Shown: positions 24,682-35,618 of the stretch, one piece after another | How positions within the stretch are numbered: position 1 is the first letter of the stretch | Layout of the letters: every line of letters starts with the position of its first letter | Assembly (NCBI RefSeq): GCF_026210795.1 | Contig: NC_089438.1 | Coordinates: 1,075,501-1,139,500 of the forward strand | Source of the DNA: Rhizophagus irregularis | Taxonomy: Eukaryota; Glomeromycota; Glomeromycetes; Glomerales; Glomeraceae | Direction: 5' to 3' | DNA: 64,000 nt | Program-made: the position numbers and the translations under genes | The notes under the pieces: model-generated | Told to the model about the DNA's origin: nothing | Seen by the model: the letters and a program-made list of their open reading frames with translations, nothing else | Databases searched by the model: none

Positions 24682-25210
24682 TGTTAATCGAATAATCATG
24701 TGACCGACGATCATGTTACGAATGTTGCAAATGTTACGAATGTTCGATATGTTTAACATATGCAACATATTGAACATAGTATAGCACATATTTAATATAT
24801 TTAACATATAACACTTATTAAACATGTAGCATTTATACAATATATTAAACATGATCAGCATAGATTTTATTGTTATAAATATATGCGTTCCAAATCAATG
24901 GAAAAACAAGTAATGTGTCTTAAATTTAACAAAGCATTTATTAAAAGAAGTTATCTAATCATTGTTTATTTTTGAGTTTTGTTCTAATGTGAATCAATAA
25001 TTGCGTCTGAGAGTATATGCTAGTGTATGCATTACCGTATTCGCATTTCATTTATTTTATTGTATTACATTTAAATTGATCGACAGTGATATATTTATTA
25101 ATATTTTAATATACTTTATTTCACTACGCGTTTATTAACATTTATTATCATTTCTGCTTACCATATACATATACGCTTATTTTTATAAGCATTTAAGAAC
25201 TGGCATAACA
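24682..25210 (+). mobile_element. Probable solo LTR, TGTTA...TAACA, 4-bp target duplication
   Basis: The segment interrupts the third tandem unit. The undisturbed units read GAGACTATCTTGCC. Here the order is GAGACTAT, 529 bp of new sequence, then CTATCTTGCC, so CTAT is duplicated (24678-24681 and 25211-25214). The insert begins TGTTAATC and ends GCATAACA, giving a 5-bp terminal inversion and the TG...CA ends of retroviral-type LTRs. A TATAAATATAT element lies near 24873-24883. No internal gag or pol remains, so it is best read as a solo LTR left after recombination. The family is unknown. Orientation is assumed. Confidence 0.6.
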
Positions 25211-25261
25211 CTATCTTGCCATTCCAGATTTATAATACTTTTTGTTCCATGTAAAAATTTA

Positions 25262-26538
25262 CAGTGGTGAGCAAAATTATTTGGAAATATCACGTGACTT
25301 AAATCACGTGAAAATGATCACCCAAATTACACAATAAAATTGAAACACATTTAATATAAACCAGTAATACCTCTTTTATGTAACTTTTTCACATGGCACA
25401 CCGTACAATTTTCTTTCCAGAGAAATGGTACAAAAAGTAAGGGTTATAACAAAAAAACAGCAACGTGAAGTAATTTTATGTTTATGGAATGAGGGAGTGT
25501 GCAATGCAAGCGAAATTCAACGTCGCACAAGTATAGGGCTCTCTACAATCTACTACAACTTAAAAAAGTTGGAGAAAACAGGAGATACGGCCCAAAAACC
25601 TGGTCAAGGCCGACCTAAGAAAATCACTGATATTGGAGCAAGAGTTATAGGTCAACAAATTAGGCGATATCCTACGGTTTCGACCAATGATTTAACTCTA
25701 ACATTATTAGAAAAGGGGATAACGGTCTCTAGACATACAGTTGGAAGACATCTTCATAATTATGGATACAAAAATTCTCTTCCCCTAGCTGTTCCAATGC
25801 TTACGGCTAAACAAAAGCAAAAAAGGGTTGAGTGGGCCAAAGAACATCTTAATAACAGATGGAAACGGACTTTATTTACGGATGAGACGTCATTTCAATT
25901 GTTCAGTAATACTATTACTCAATGGTATAAAGGTAAACGACCGGTTAAGCCCATCCCAAAAAACCGACAAAAAATTCATGCATGGGGTGGTTTTTCAGCT
26001 TACGGTAAAACAAGTCTTTTTTGTTTTACTGGCATTATGGATGCCAAATATTATGTTAGAATTCTTGAAGAACAACTCCCAGAAGTTAGAGAAATGATGG
26101 GAAACAATTGGCGATTTCAACAGGACAATGATCCTAAACATACGAGTCATTTAGCAAAGAATTTTCTTCAAGAAAATGTTCCAGCTGTAATGGATTGGCC
26201 AGCCAATAGTCCCGACCTAAATCCCATCGAAAACTTATGGGCATTGACAAAGAGAAATGTGGAAAAAAGACAACCTAAAAATTTGGATGAATTAGAATTA
26301 TTTATGATTGAGGAATGGCATGAAATTTCAGATGAAATTATAAATAATTTGGTCAGGTCGATGAAAAAAAGATGTGAGGAAATTATTAGGGTAAATGGAG
26401 AGAGAATAAATTTTTAATTATATATAATTTTATTTCATAATATTGTACTTTTAAATAAACCAAACTATTTGCAAATACAATCACTGGTTGTTGAGTAAAT
26501 TCACTTTAAAGTTTTCCAAATAATTTTGCTCACCACTG
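25262..26538 (+). mobile_element. Complete Tc1/mariner element with perfect TIRs
   Basis: The element is 1,277 bp, bounded by TA dinucleotides (25260-25261 and 26539-26540). Its ends are perfect inverted repeats of at least 26 bp beginning CAGTGGTGAGCAAAATTATT. Excision restores the continuous tandem unit (AAAATTTA joined to GCTCTCTAATAA), exactly as seen intact near 24285-24310. This confirms the insertion point and the TA duplication. Two TCACGTGA palindromes lie just inside the left end. Identical TIRs plus an intact transposase frame suggest recent arrival and possible activity. Confidence 0.95.
25425..26417 (+). CDS. Tc1/mariner transposase, DD34E
   Basis: An intact 330-residue frame, normal for Tc1-like transposases (about 330-350). 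Residues about 10-110 form the paired helix-turn-helix DNA-binding region that reads the TIRs. A GQGRPKK linker resembling the GRPR motif sits at about residues 60-66 between the two helical units. The catalytic triad is complete: Asp in LFTDETSF, Asp in QQDNDPKHTS and Glu in NPIENLWA, with 34 residues between the last two by my count. The enzyme would cut and paste the element at TA sites. Basic residues near the N-terminus could serve nuclear import. The ATG at 25425 follows the left TIR by about 140 bp. No frameshift or key-residue loss is seen. Confidence 0.95.
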   Translation: MVQKVRVITKKQQREVILCLWNEGVCNASEIQRRTSIGLSTIYYNLKKLEKTGDTAQKPGQGRPKKITDIGARVIGQQIRRYPTVSTNDLTLTLLEKGITVSRHTVGRHLHNYGYKNSLPLAVPMLTAKQKQKRVEWAKEHLNNRWKRTLFTDETSFQLFSNTITQWYKGKRPVKPIPKNRQKIHAWGGFSAYGKTSLFCFTGIMDAKYYVRILEEQLPEVREMMGNNWRFQQDNDPKHTSHLAKNFLQENVPAVMDWPANSPDLNPIENLWALTKRNVEKRQPKNLDELELFMIEEWHEISDEIINNLVRSMKKRCEEIIRVNGERINF

Positions 26539-26770
26539 TAGCTCTCTAATAATGTATTAATCAATCAGAGTGTCTGATCTTGGATTGTCAAGAAAGCTTA
26601 GAGAGATTAAATTAACATAGTTTAAATTTATAATAATATTTTATCAACAAATGCATTCAACTATATGGAACAAAATATCCAAATCTATCGAATATGGCCA
26701 AAGGCTATCTTGCCATTCCAGATTTATAAGATTTATAATAATTTTTTTTCATATAATAATTTAGCATTTT

Positions 26771-27194
26771 AGTTATCTATTAAAATGTTACGATTAATGT
26801 AAATGATTTTTAGATTTCTTAATTTATTTGTTTTTTTTTATTACAAAATGTTTAAATAAAACTTTTATAATTAATTCTCTACCTTTATTTTTATATTTAA
26901 ATTTGCAAAAAAATTGAATTTGTTTTAAGTTTTAAATTTTCTTACGTATTTAGTAATGATTAATTACTAAATGTTCCTATCGTCACTATTTTCGAACTGG
27001 TGTGTTCTGCGAATTGCAAATCGAAACATAAGATACACAAAAAAATAAAGATAAAATACTTATAAAAATTAATATATTATAAATAATACGAAATTGGAAA
27101 CTCGACAGTGATTCTCACTTTCTGTGAGTTCGAGATTAATTTGTGATTTTGGTCTTAAATTTAACTCGAAATTTTTTTATCGTTTCTCTTGTAG
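26771..27194. other. AT-rich spacer
   Basis: No supported gene. Near 27100-27125 a segment ends at a donor-like GTGAGT, but joining it to the next exon creates a stop codon, so it was not used. Confidence 0.3.
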
Positions 27195-28256
27195 AACCGA
27201 CAAATGTTAATAAAAGATTTAACCGTACTAAACTATGGCGAGCCGCATTAATTTCGGTTAGGATAAGTATTATTCTATTTTATTATCTTTTTTTTAAGTT
27301 GATTCGTAAAACTTTATTAATTTTATTATAGACTGCCGCTCTAAGTGCCAATTTAGTGGGAGCTAATAGGGTTAATTTTGATTGATGGTGAATGGAAACC
27401 AAGATAGGTGCTATTTAATAATATTCCGAGATCTACGCAAATATTCATTTCTATTTTTTAATGTTATTAGTCATGCGGAACAAGCCATTGGCAGGGTAAA
27501 CAAAATATAGTTACTTGTGAATATTGAAAGTTTGATTTTGTGGTTATTTATTTTTTCTTAACTTAGACATACCGATATGATCTGTATTCGTTTATTGATT
27601 GTATAACGGCTGAAACATTTGAAGATAAATTATTCAACAATTCAGTGCATAAAATGAGATTATCGTAAGTTTATATACTAATTTTATCCTTTTTTTTAAG
27701 CAATTAATTCTCAAATTTAATTATTATGTTATATATATAGTCGAGTGGTAGATCAGAAAAATCCAGAGAGAAAATTCACGAGAGAAGATCTTAACGCGAG
27801 AATGTTTATCGCACCCGATCCTAATACGAAGACTAAACTACCAGAGCATATTAACTATGAAAATGATGTACTGGTCATTGTTACTAAAAAGTACTTTTTT
27901 ATTATATTTTTTCTTTGCCACATTATGTTGTTCTTTTTACTAACGCCAATATAAAATATTTATGTAAATTATATGATGTCGTAGTTAGCCGAAAAACGGA
28001 GCCGAATTCCTGATTGCCGATCATCCGGACCCGGTTTAATCGTAGAAAATCCCTGGAATTCCACGACAATCTACGCCTGAGCAGGGTCCGGATCACGTTG
28101 CGGCTAATTATTTTTCGACTAACTACACCATTATAAATTAATAAAAATTAAGATATCGAAATAATATTATTGATATTCAGAGGGTTGCGTCTTTCTTTAT
28201 TGATGATTCTTAAAATTTTAATGAAGAGGATCAAAGATATGCTCAGCAATTATTAA
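27195..28256 (+). pseudogene. Unrecognised spliced gene, possibly broken
   Basis: Several consensus introns outline coding exons. 27195-27256 (PTNVNKRFNRTKLWRAALIS) ends at GTTAGG. 27332 onward reads TAALSANLVGANRVNFD and then stops, while a shifted frame continues (FRDLRKYSFLFFNVISHAEQ) to 27495 at GTAAAC. 27567-27664 encodes YRYDLYSFIDCITAETFEDK. 27741-27890 encodes PERKFTREDLNARMFIAPDP and ends at GTACTT. A terminal exon at 28181-28256 keeps the phase. The last intron would contain the 140-bp MITE. Introns are 68-76 nt except that one. The frame break near 27385 suggests a frameshift or a missed intron. I recognise no domain; later exons look well conserved as protein. Confidence 0.45.
27984..28123. 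mobile_element. 140-bp MITE with TA target duplication
   Basis: The termini are inverted repeats, GTTAGCCGAAAAACGG against the complement of the right end GTTAGTCGAAAAATAA, flanked by TA on both sides (27982-27983 and 28124-28125). The interior is GC-rich (GGAATTC and CCGGACCC with their complements), so the whole unit can fold back. TA duplication fits mobilisation by a Tc1/mariner-type transposase. Confidence 0.75.
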
Positions 28257-28660
28257 TTGTGCAAAATTACAAAAATTAATAGTTTTTGTGACATGACACA
28301 CTATTTTGTAAATCCATCTAATTAATAATTTACATTTGGGCATATTGAATGAATTTTTTTAATATACGTTTAAATATGACTCATAAAAGAACAAAAGCAA
28401 ATTAAACGGAGTTTTAGGTATTTATAATCTTAATTTGGAATCAATAGATCACATGATCAAATCAATCGGTCATTAGGACCTAATGGGGTTAAGATATCCG
28501 CATCCGACATCGATCTATACTCTATAAAAACTATAAAGACATTTAATCGACTAACAATAACACAATAACATTGACGATCATTTCATTTATTATAAAAGCC
28601 AACCATTCAACCATTCGCAACTTTATAATTTTTTTTTTTTTTAACAGTTTGATTTCGACA
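28257..28660. other. Spacer and leader of the gag-like/MIR gene
   Basis: No gene. A T-rich stretch ending TTTTAACAG at 28639-28647, 13 bp before the ATG, looks like a polypyrimidine tract and 3' splice site. The next gene may therefore have an intron in its 5' untranslated leader. Confidence 0.4.
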
Positions 28661-29960
28661 ATGGAAATACCAAAATATAACGGAACTTGCCATCCTAATG
28701 AATATGTTAAACAAATGCGTGCATATTGTAAAATAAATCGAATTACGAGTGAACTTGATATACTTGAATTATGCATTTTAATGATAAATTCAAGTATTTA
28801 TATTCCGGAAGACATTTATAATTTGGATAAACTTATTAAAGTACTTAGTTCACATCCAACCTTTAGCATTTTTAAAGATTCCTGTAAAAAAAAATTACAA
28901 GTAATGAAATATATTCCCGAGAAAGAAGGAAATTACACTGCAACATTCCTTGCCGATTTTCGTTCACTTTGTAATGATGCGGAAATTTATGATCATAAAG
29001 AAATTAAAAATTTACTTTTTAATACATATTATTCATCAAATGAATTCCCAAGAAATGAATTCTCAAGAAATGAATTCTTGAAAAGTGTGAATGGTGTTAA
29101 TTCGAAAGATAAAATATTTAAAGCGTTTAGCGATGTTTTCTTTGACGAATTAAAAGTAGTTAAATATGGTTCTTTAATTACTTTAAGACATGTTTTAACA
29201 GGAAAATATTTATCTAGTTGTAAAATGAAATACGAAACAGGTTCTAAACAGCAATTAGTATGTATAAAATTTTTTATTATTTAATTTATTATTACATTAT
29301 TCAATTTTACATTTTTTATTTTAGGTATTTGCTGGTGAAAGAACCAATGAAAAATCAAAATTTTCATGGTTATTAAATTCTTGTAATTCTTATCAAACTG
29401 ATAAAATATTTTATGGCGATGACATATATTTAACTAATAAAGCAACTGGACATGAGCTATATATAGAAAGATTTTATAAATCTCCAACTGGATTTACAGA
29501 AGGTAATTTATTTATTACATAAATATTATTTAGTATTAATTATTAATTATTAACTAATTATTTTGTATTTTATAGTACATTGTAGAAGTGATTATTATTA
29601 TTCCGCTTTACGTTGCAATACAACAAAACATAATAATACACCCTACGTGAAGACCGGTGATATAATTACTTTAAGAAGTTCAGATTTTTCTTCGGATTAT
29701 TCCAATGAAACTGAGAACTTTGATTATCCAGATAATTATATTTTATCTAGTCATAATTCCAGATTTGGAATTGGGAATAGAACTTTTCAAGAAGTCGTTG
29801 GACATAAGGGAAGATTCACTGAAAATGATGAGGTATTTTATATTTAATAATAATAATTATTATTATATAATATATTTTTTTAATTTATTAAATATCTGAT
29901 TTTAATATTTATTTTATACAGTGGCAAATTGAATTTATTGAAAATAATTATAATATTTAG
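28661..29960 (+). CDS. MIR-domain protein with retrotransposon-gag-like N-terminus, four exons
   Basis: Exons 28661-29257, 29325-29502, 29576-29832 and 29922-29960 join in phase across introns of 67, 73 and 89 nt (donors GTATGT, GTAATT, GTATTT; all acceptors AG). The product is 356 residues. The first ~160 residues (PKYNGTCHPNEYVKQMRAYC...) have the spacing of a gag-like capsid region (PxYNGxxHPxEWV). Residues from about 165 (YGSLITLRHVLTGKYLSSC, later VKTGDIITLRSSDF and FQEVVGHKGRFTENDEWQIE) match MIR repeats of the beta-trefoil type, found in ryanodine/IP3 receptors and protein O-mannosyltransferases. No membrane segment or catalytic domain is present. The function of such fusions is unknown. 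A decayed paralogue follows directly. Confidence 0.85.
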
Positions 29961-30118
29961 AAATATTTTCATACAAAACAAATTAATTTATTAACTTAAT
30001 CATATATTTATATAATTATTTTACTTACATATGTATTACAAATCATATCATTAGAATAAAAATTAAAATTATTTTTTAAAATTATTTTTTACCTTTTTTT
30101 TTCTCAAACTTTTTAAAT

Positions 30119-30560
30119 ATGGAACTACCAAAATATACTTATATCGTTCATCCTGAAGAATGGTTACAAATTTGTTATTTAAGAGAAATTAAAAATAAAC
30201 AAAAAATTTTCAAAAATTGTAAACTATTAAATCATTTAAATTACATACCATTTTTTTACAGTTTCTTGTAAATAAAATTTTAATCAATGAAATATTATGA
30301 AATTTTACTTCTATATTTGAATGATCTTTTATCATTTATAATAATGCCGAAATTACACTCATTCAAGCGAATATTTTAGGAGTGATTTTTGAAAGAGTAG
30401 ATACTTATTTAGTAGATGAAATATTTAAAGTATTTTAGTGAAGTTGTATTAGATGATTTGCAAATGTTTTATTTTATTTTTTTTCTTTTTAATGTACGTG
30501 ATACTTTATTTAACGATGAATTCATGTCATACAAATACGGCCACAGACAAGGGATAAATA
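30119..30560 (+). pseudogene. Decayed tandem copy of the gag-like/MIR gene
   Basis: The relic starts MELPKYTYIVHPEEWLQICY, equivalent to the intact gene's MEIPKYNGTCHPNEYVKQM. It continues with stops and frameshifts through pieces equivalent to the middle of the gag-like part (NAEITLIQANILG, DEIFKVF, SEVVLDDL). It ends near a degenerate KYGHRQGI segment where the MIR region would begin. Its position 160 bp downstream in the same orientation indicates a tandem duplicate. Confidence 0.7.
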
Positions 30561-31860
30561 GGTATATCGTGTTTCTATAAAAGTATTAAATTGTTTTTCG
30601 CACTGAATTATAAATGAAGTGATGATAGTTCCGACTTAATATTATTAATACTCTTGATTTTATATGTAAATTTATGGAAAAGTTAAAAATATTAGATTAC
30701 TATTTTTTGACGATGGTAAACGTTTTAAAAAAAATATATTCAATTTTATCGAATATTTAATGATTCTCGATTATGTAGCATAAATATTTATAAATTGTGA
30801 ATTATCATAAAACATTTAAATTTGCAAAAGAATTAACAAGTGGTATAAAGTGCTTACATACGTCGAGATTTATAATCTTCAAACACATGATAATTTTTCG
30901 CTTTGTACAATGTTTTAGATCGTGAAAATATCATTAAAATAGCTGATTTAATTTAAATAGGATAAAATGAACCATGCTTTGCATACGTTAATCTACAATA
31001 GAGTATCATTTTTAGAAAGAAAATATTACAAAGACAATATATTTTTGTAAAGCATCGTATATGTAATGATTTCATCACAATCCAGAATCATTTTATCAAT
31101 GAATAATTGAAAGCGACCTTTCCTAATAAATATAAAAATTATTGGAAATTACAATTGAGCTTAAGACATCATTGTAAAGAGGTCATAAGGTTTGCTCAAA
31201 TTTTGTAGATTATTCCTTTTTTGATAGTGCCGGCCAGAGTTTATAGACATTATCGTAATTCCGGCCCTGAAAAGTTGCTTATTTTTAAATCTCGCATTCT
31301 TTTATATGTCTTTTTACGAAAATAATAAAACTAACACAAGATGACAAGAATAACATCGATTTCATTTTCCGGTGATAATCTATATAAATGTCTTCCGATC
31401 AGCAATAATGTAAAATTGTATAAGAAGCCCGATATACTGTAGTACGTTGTAGTGTCATAATTTATATTAACCCACTCGTAATAATATGTGGCGCAGTATT
31501 GAAATAATTAATGATCTCATGATGTAGATCAAAACAAATCTAAATCATAGACCCACATGGTGATAAAGGAGTAACTTTTAGGGGAAATTTAGGGGGTTCT
31601 TACGTTCTTGCATTCTTAGATTCTTACATTTAATTAATCTTTACATTATAATTATTTTCACAAAGTAATACTATTTAACCTAGTAAATTTTATATTTTAT
31701 AACCCAGGATTCATGTCTTATATTTTAATGTAATAATAAACCAAGCAACGCATTTTATTTAATAAAATTCTTATTTTATTTAATTTTAAATCAACGTCAC
31801 TTGTCGTAGAAAAAGGTGGCAACTTTTCTCGTATAGCAACGTACTTAAAAAATTGAAAAA
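30561..31860. other. Spacer, no supported gene
   Basis: The DNA is AT-rich, with weak coding-like texture up to about 31000 that may be the far end of the decayed MIR copy. A GC-richer stretch at 31225-31265 (GTGCCGGCCAG ... AATTCCGGCC) resembles the foldback-type repeat motifs at 38940 and 58554. Nothing else is recognised. Confidence 0.35.
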
Positions 31861-32692
31861 ATGAATAGAGAATTAAGAGGAATGATGATTATTGTAATCG
31901 AGTCAATTATCAGGATTGTATCCTCAGTTTTAGGTGATTATATTTACAATAATAAACCTTAATATATTAGAAAATAACTAAATATCTCAATAAATTATAT
32001 TCTTATTTGTTATTTGTTAGCAACCTATAATGCTATCACAATGACTGAGAGTCCTTACGCAATTTTTGATCTTATGTAAGTATCAAATATAATAATTCGT
32101 ACTTTTGTTAAATCATTTATTTTTTTCTTAAGAACTGAATTTAATCATTAATATGACATAATGCATTATTACATACTTAAAGTTGGATTGGTGTAATGTG
32201 GGTGCACATTATTTTATATATTATTGGATACATGTACCGTAATCCAAATATGAATATAAGAAAAATGAGGTAAATGTTAAGTTCATTATGATTTTTAAAT
32301 AATATCTGACATTTAATATATTTTAATTAAATTTTTTAATGCTGTAATATCAGAACAATTTCTATCATGTTAATGATATTTTTTAGCGGATGCGAAGTAA
32401 CACTTGTAGGTGAGTAAATTTTATCAAAATCAGTTTGAGTTGAAATTTGAAATTCTCTCTAAAATGAACACCTTTTTTTTATAAATTATTAGTTTTAACA
32501 GCTAGTTTAGATAACATAGTTATTATAATTGATAGTGTTTTAAAAATCATTATAACTGGATGGGGTTTATTTAAATTCATTCTCACTATTTGTATCTTAG
32601 TTTATACCTCAGCTAAAAGAAGTGAAACACAACCGTTAATAGCAGAAATAGGAATAAATGAAAGTAGTAATAGAGAAATTGAAAATATTTGA
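31861..32692 (+). CDS. Small multi-pass membrane protein, five exons
   Basis: Exons 31861-31933, 32021-32075, 32183-32269, 32354-32409 and 32493-32692 join with every phase maintained and a single ATG-to-TGA frame of 156 codons. Introns are 84-107 nt, donors GTGATT, GTAAGT, GTAAAT and GTGAGT, acceptors TAG, AAG, CAG and TAG. Hydrophobic segments lie at about residues 8-26 (MMIIVIESIIRIVSSVL), 44-62 (WIGVMWVHIILYIIGYMY), 73-90 (TISIMLMIFFSGCEVTLV) and 114-130 (WGLFKFILTICILVY), so three or four membrane spans are likely. A hydrophilic, Glu-rich tail ends ESSNREIENI. The exons are too short to appear as long open frames. No family is recognised. The agreement of all four junction phases is the main evidence. 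Confidence 0.7.
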
Positions 32693-33710
32693 AAATATTA
32701 TCATTTGATTATACTCCTATCCATTCTGATACAAAAAACAATTTTTTTTTATTAAATTTCTTTGATAAAACTAGGTGATTGGCTAAATATTATTTTTCAG
32801 AATTTGTATATTTAAATGCTTGTTGCACACGTCATAAATGATATTTTCAGTATCATTAATGGTTACGCCGGCTTAGAATGTCTGTTGGCATCGTTATGTA
32901 TGGAATATTCTGCCAATGAAAAATCTCTTGAATTTGATAAGTCATAAGTGGAATGAACTTTTCACAGAGTTTCAGTCAGATCCAACGAATCAACAGATTA
33001 AGGCGGTTAATCATATTGAAAAATACCTTTCAGATTCTATATATTCAGTTTTGTAAAAGGACAAACCATCGCAATGAACCCACAATAATGATATATGAAC
33101 CTAATACGTAAAATTCAGATTTCATGTATATTCAGTAAATATAAAGAAAAGAACTGTATTTTTATATCTACCGGCGTATTTAATTATTATTATTATTCCT
33201 TATACGCTGCACAAGTTACTCTATTTACAAATTACAGAAATATTTTGCTAACGAAATATATGCATATTTTTTTCGAAAAGGATTTAAATCTATAGTTCAA
33301 ATTTTGAAATTTAATTTGGTGAAAGAAAAAAATGTATTGGATGAGAAAATATATACAATGTTAATGGTAGACTCTTTTATATTCTATGTTTATATAAATC
33401 TTGCTAAAGCTAATACAAACGCGTTCTAACTTTATATATTTAGTTCTTTTCTTGCTAATAACTTAAACTTAAGACGATTATACATATTTAAGTAGTAATC
33501 TTTCTGAAATTGTAAAATACAAATGCGAAAAGCTCAAATATTCAATTGTGTCATTACTTAAGCAATTAAAATGATACTATATATCATACTTAATTCCACA
33601 ATCTATATACACATTTCATAATCGCACGCGCTTATTTAATTGATTCTGCATATTATAATAGACAATTGCTTTTAGCCTTATTTCTACTTTATGCCAATTT
33701 ATAATTTCCA
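32693..33710. other. Spacer with a short coding-like relic
   Basis: Between about 32845 and 32947 a plus-strand stretch reads FSIINGYAGLECLLASLCME followed by YSANEKSLEFDKS and a stop, directly after a CAG acceptor-like site. No further exon is found. The remainder, including the 3' flank of the P450 gene, is AT-rich without recognised features. Confidence 0.3.
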
Positions 33711-35618
33711 TCACTCTTCAATACCTTTCCTTGGAATCAGTTTAATATAAATATCATTTCTTGCCATTAAAATAAATTTTTCATCTCCACTAACTCTATT
33801 TAATGGCATGGCTAATTCAACATGAAATCTTTGCATAATAAGACATACCATTAATTTAATCTCAACCATTGCTAATTTTTCCGCCGGACAAATTCTATCC
33901 CCAAATCCAAATGGACAATGATTGAAAGGTGCCTTAAGTTGATTAAAAGAGGGTTGTGATGCATCAAATTTTTGTGAATCGCACTCAATATGTATATCTT
34001 CGTGAGTTACTGTTATCGGATAAAGTACTACAGTGCCCGCCTGAAGATTAAGTGGATCATTCATTGTTTCTAAATCCGTATTTTTTTCAAGATAACGAGA
34101 CAAGATTGGAATTGGAGGACATATTCTCAACGATTCCTTGATAACTTGATTAAGAAAATTAAGGTTCAACAAATCTAAATATTTTTAAAAAAAAATTGAT
34201 TTAGTTTAAGATTTGTGAATTTATTAAAAAATTTCAGGTACATATGAAGTTAATCATTTAATGAGCAACAAAAGTAAGAAATTACATACCGTGATATAAT
34301 GGTAACTGTCCTTTCAAATTATAATCGATTTCATTTTGAATTTTGGTTTGAACATTCCGGTCTTGTGTTATGCAGAAGATGGTCCAGGAAATTGCAACTC
34401 CCGTCGTAAGATATCCACAAGTTAAGAATAATGACATGATATCCTTGATCTAAAAATAAAAAATTTTTAACGATTTTTCAAATGACGAAAAAGAATCAAA
34501 CAAGGATGGGATCTGGGACGGTACCTTTTCATCTTCAAAATTTTTACCGGTTTCAGGATCTTTTTCTGAAACTAAAAGATCAAGTAAATCTTTTCTTGGT
34601 GGTAATATAGTATTATTCACACCTTGAATAGTACTTGCAATAATCCTTTTTTTCTCATCGATCAAAATGCATAAAACCTGAAATAAATGTTTGATAGAAT
34701 TCTGAATCTTTTCGTCCCGTAAATTACTTAGCACATTAAATTGTTTATCAAATAAGCCATTGATAACATCATCGTAAGCTTTTTTGTAAGCTACTAGATC
34801 AAAATCTTGTGGCAAATTTACACTATAATTTAAAACATATTGAATTAAAAAAAGTCTTTAAAAAAAAATTAAGTTTTTAATTAAACATTACCCAAATAAA
34901 GCTTGTATCGTTGCCTTTAGGGAAAATTCGAGACCTTGATCTTGCATTCTGACAACATTTTCATGTTTTAAAACAATACTTTTTTCCCAATTATCAACGA
35001 TTTCAACTCCAAAATTTCTCATATCATGATACTTGTCTATGATAACTAAATCAGAACAATTCATTTAACTAGTTTCATAATGAAAAATTAATAAGTAGTC
35101 AATAAATAATATAATAATTTACCATCAACAGACAGGGCAGGATCGAAAAAACTCCTATATATTTTAGCTCTATCAGCACTAAAAACATACAAATTATCTT
35201 TACCCCAAATAGGTTCAAGAAATTTGTACATATTTCTAGGCCTGTCACCAATATTAAGACTTGATCTAATAGTCATAGGATCAATAACAGAAATGGTATT
35301 TATCAAAGGTAAATCTGTTAAAACACGTCCATGCTTAAGATGTTTTTTACGTAAATAAGGTATCAAGCCAATCTTTTTAACTTTATCAGGAATATGGTCT
35401 GGATGACAAGATATTAATAGTTGTTTAGTTGGGATATTTTTTACATTTTTAACAGGGGATTCGGTAATTTTTTTATCGCTAACAATAATAGCAGGAGGAA
35501 ATGAAGGTGGATAAAAAGTTTCATAGAACAAATATAGATATAAAGCGCTAACAATGATTATAACGAATAAACCGGAAAAAGCTAAAAAGTCTTGTAAAGT
35601 GATTTGTAAGAAAGTCAT
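33711..35618 (-). CDS. Cytochrome P450 monooxygenase, five exons
   Basis: Exons 35618-35123, 35045-34892, 34822-34525, 34449-34290 and 34174-33711 join in phase to 523 residues, the usual P450 length. Introns are 69-115 nt with GTAAAT, GTAATG, GTACCG and GTATGT donors. Residues about 14-32 (AFSGLFVIIIVSALYLYLF) are the N-terminal membrane anchor placing it on the ER. The I-helix segment reads CGYLTTGVAISW. The ExxR pair is E383/R386 in KESLRICPP. A PERF-like FDASQPSF follows. The haem-binding loop FGFGDRICPAE gives the axial thiolate Cys465. The I-helix has TTG where many P450s have a D/E-T-T oxygen-activation motif. It would need an NADPH-P450 reductase. The substrate cannot be told from sequence. 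Confidence 0.92.

Larger units (their letters stand above)
24209..26770 (+). repeat. Tandem ~215-bp repeat containing a decayed kinase fragment
   Basis: Units start near 24209, 24425, 24641 and (after later insertions) 26667. Each contains 'ggccagagactatcttgcca', 'ttccagatttataatacttt', 'gttccatgtaaaaatttagc', 'tctctaataatatattaatc' and 'gatcttggattgtcaagaaa'. Conceptual translation gives NNILINQ followed after a frameshift by VADLGLSRKLREI. This matches the catalytic-loop asparagine and DLG region of the kinases elsewhere in the window. The third unit is split twice, by a probable solo LTR (24682-25210) and a Tc1 element (25262-26538). The fourth is partial. It is therefore an old kinase relic amplified in tandem and then used as an insertion target. 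Confidence 0.7.

Noticed and set aside
24661-24861. Minus-strand Met/Ile/Asn-rich frame
   Set aside because: Arises from repeated AACATATTTAACAT words within the probable solo LTR; no protein features.
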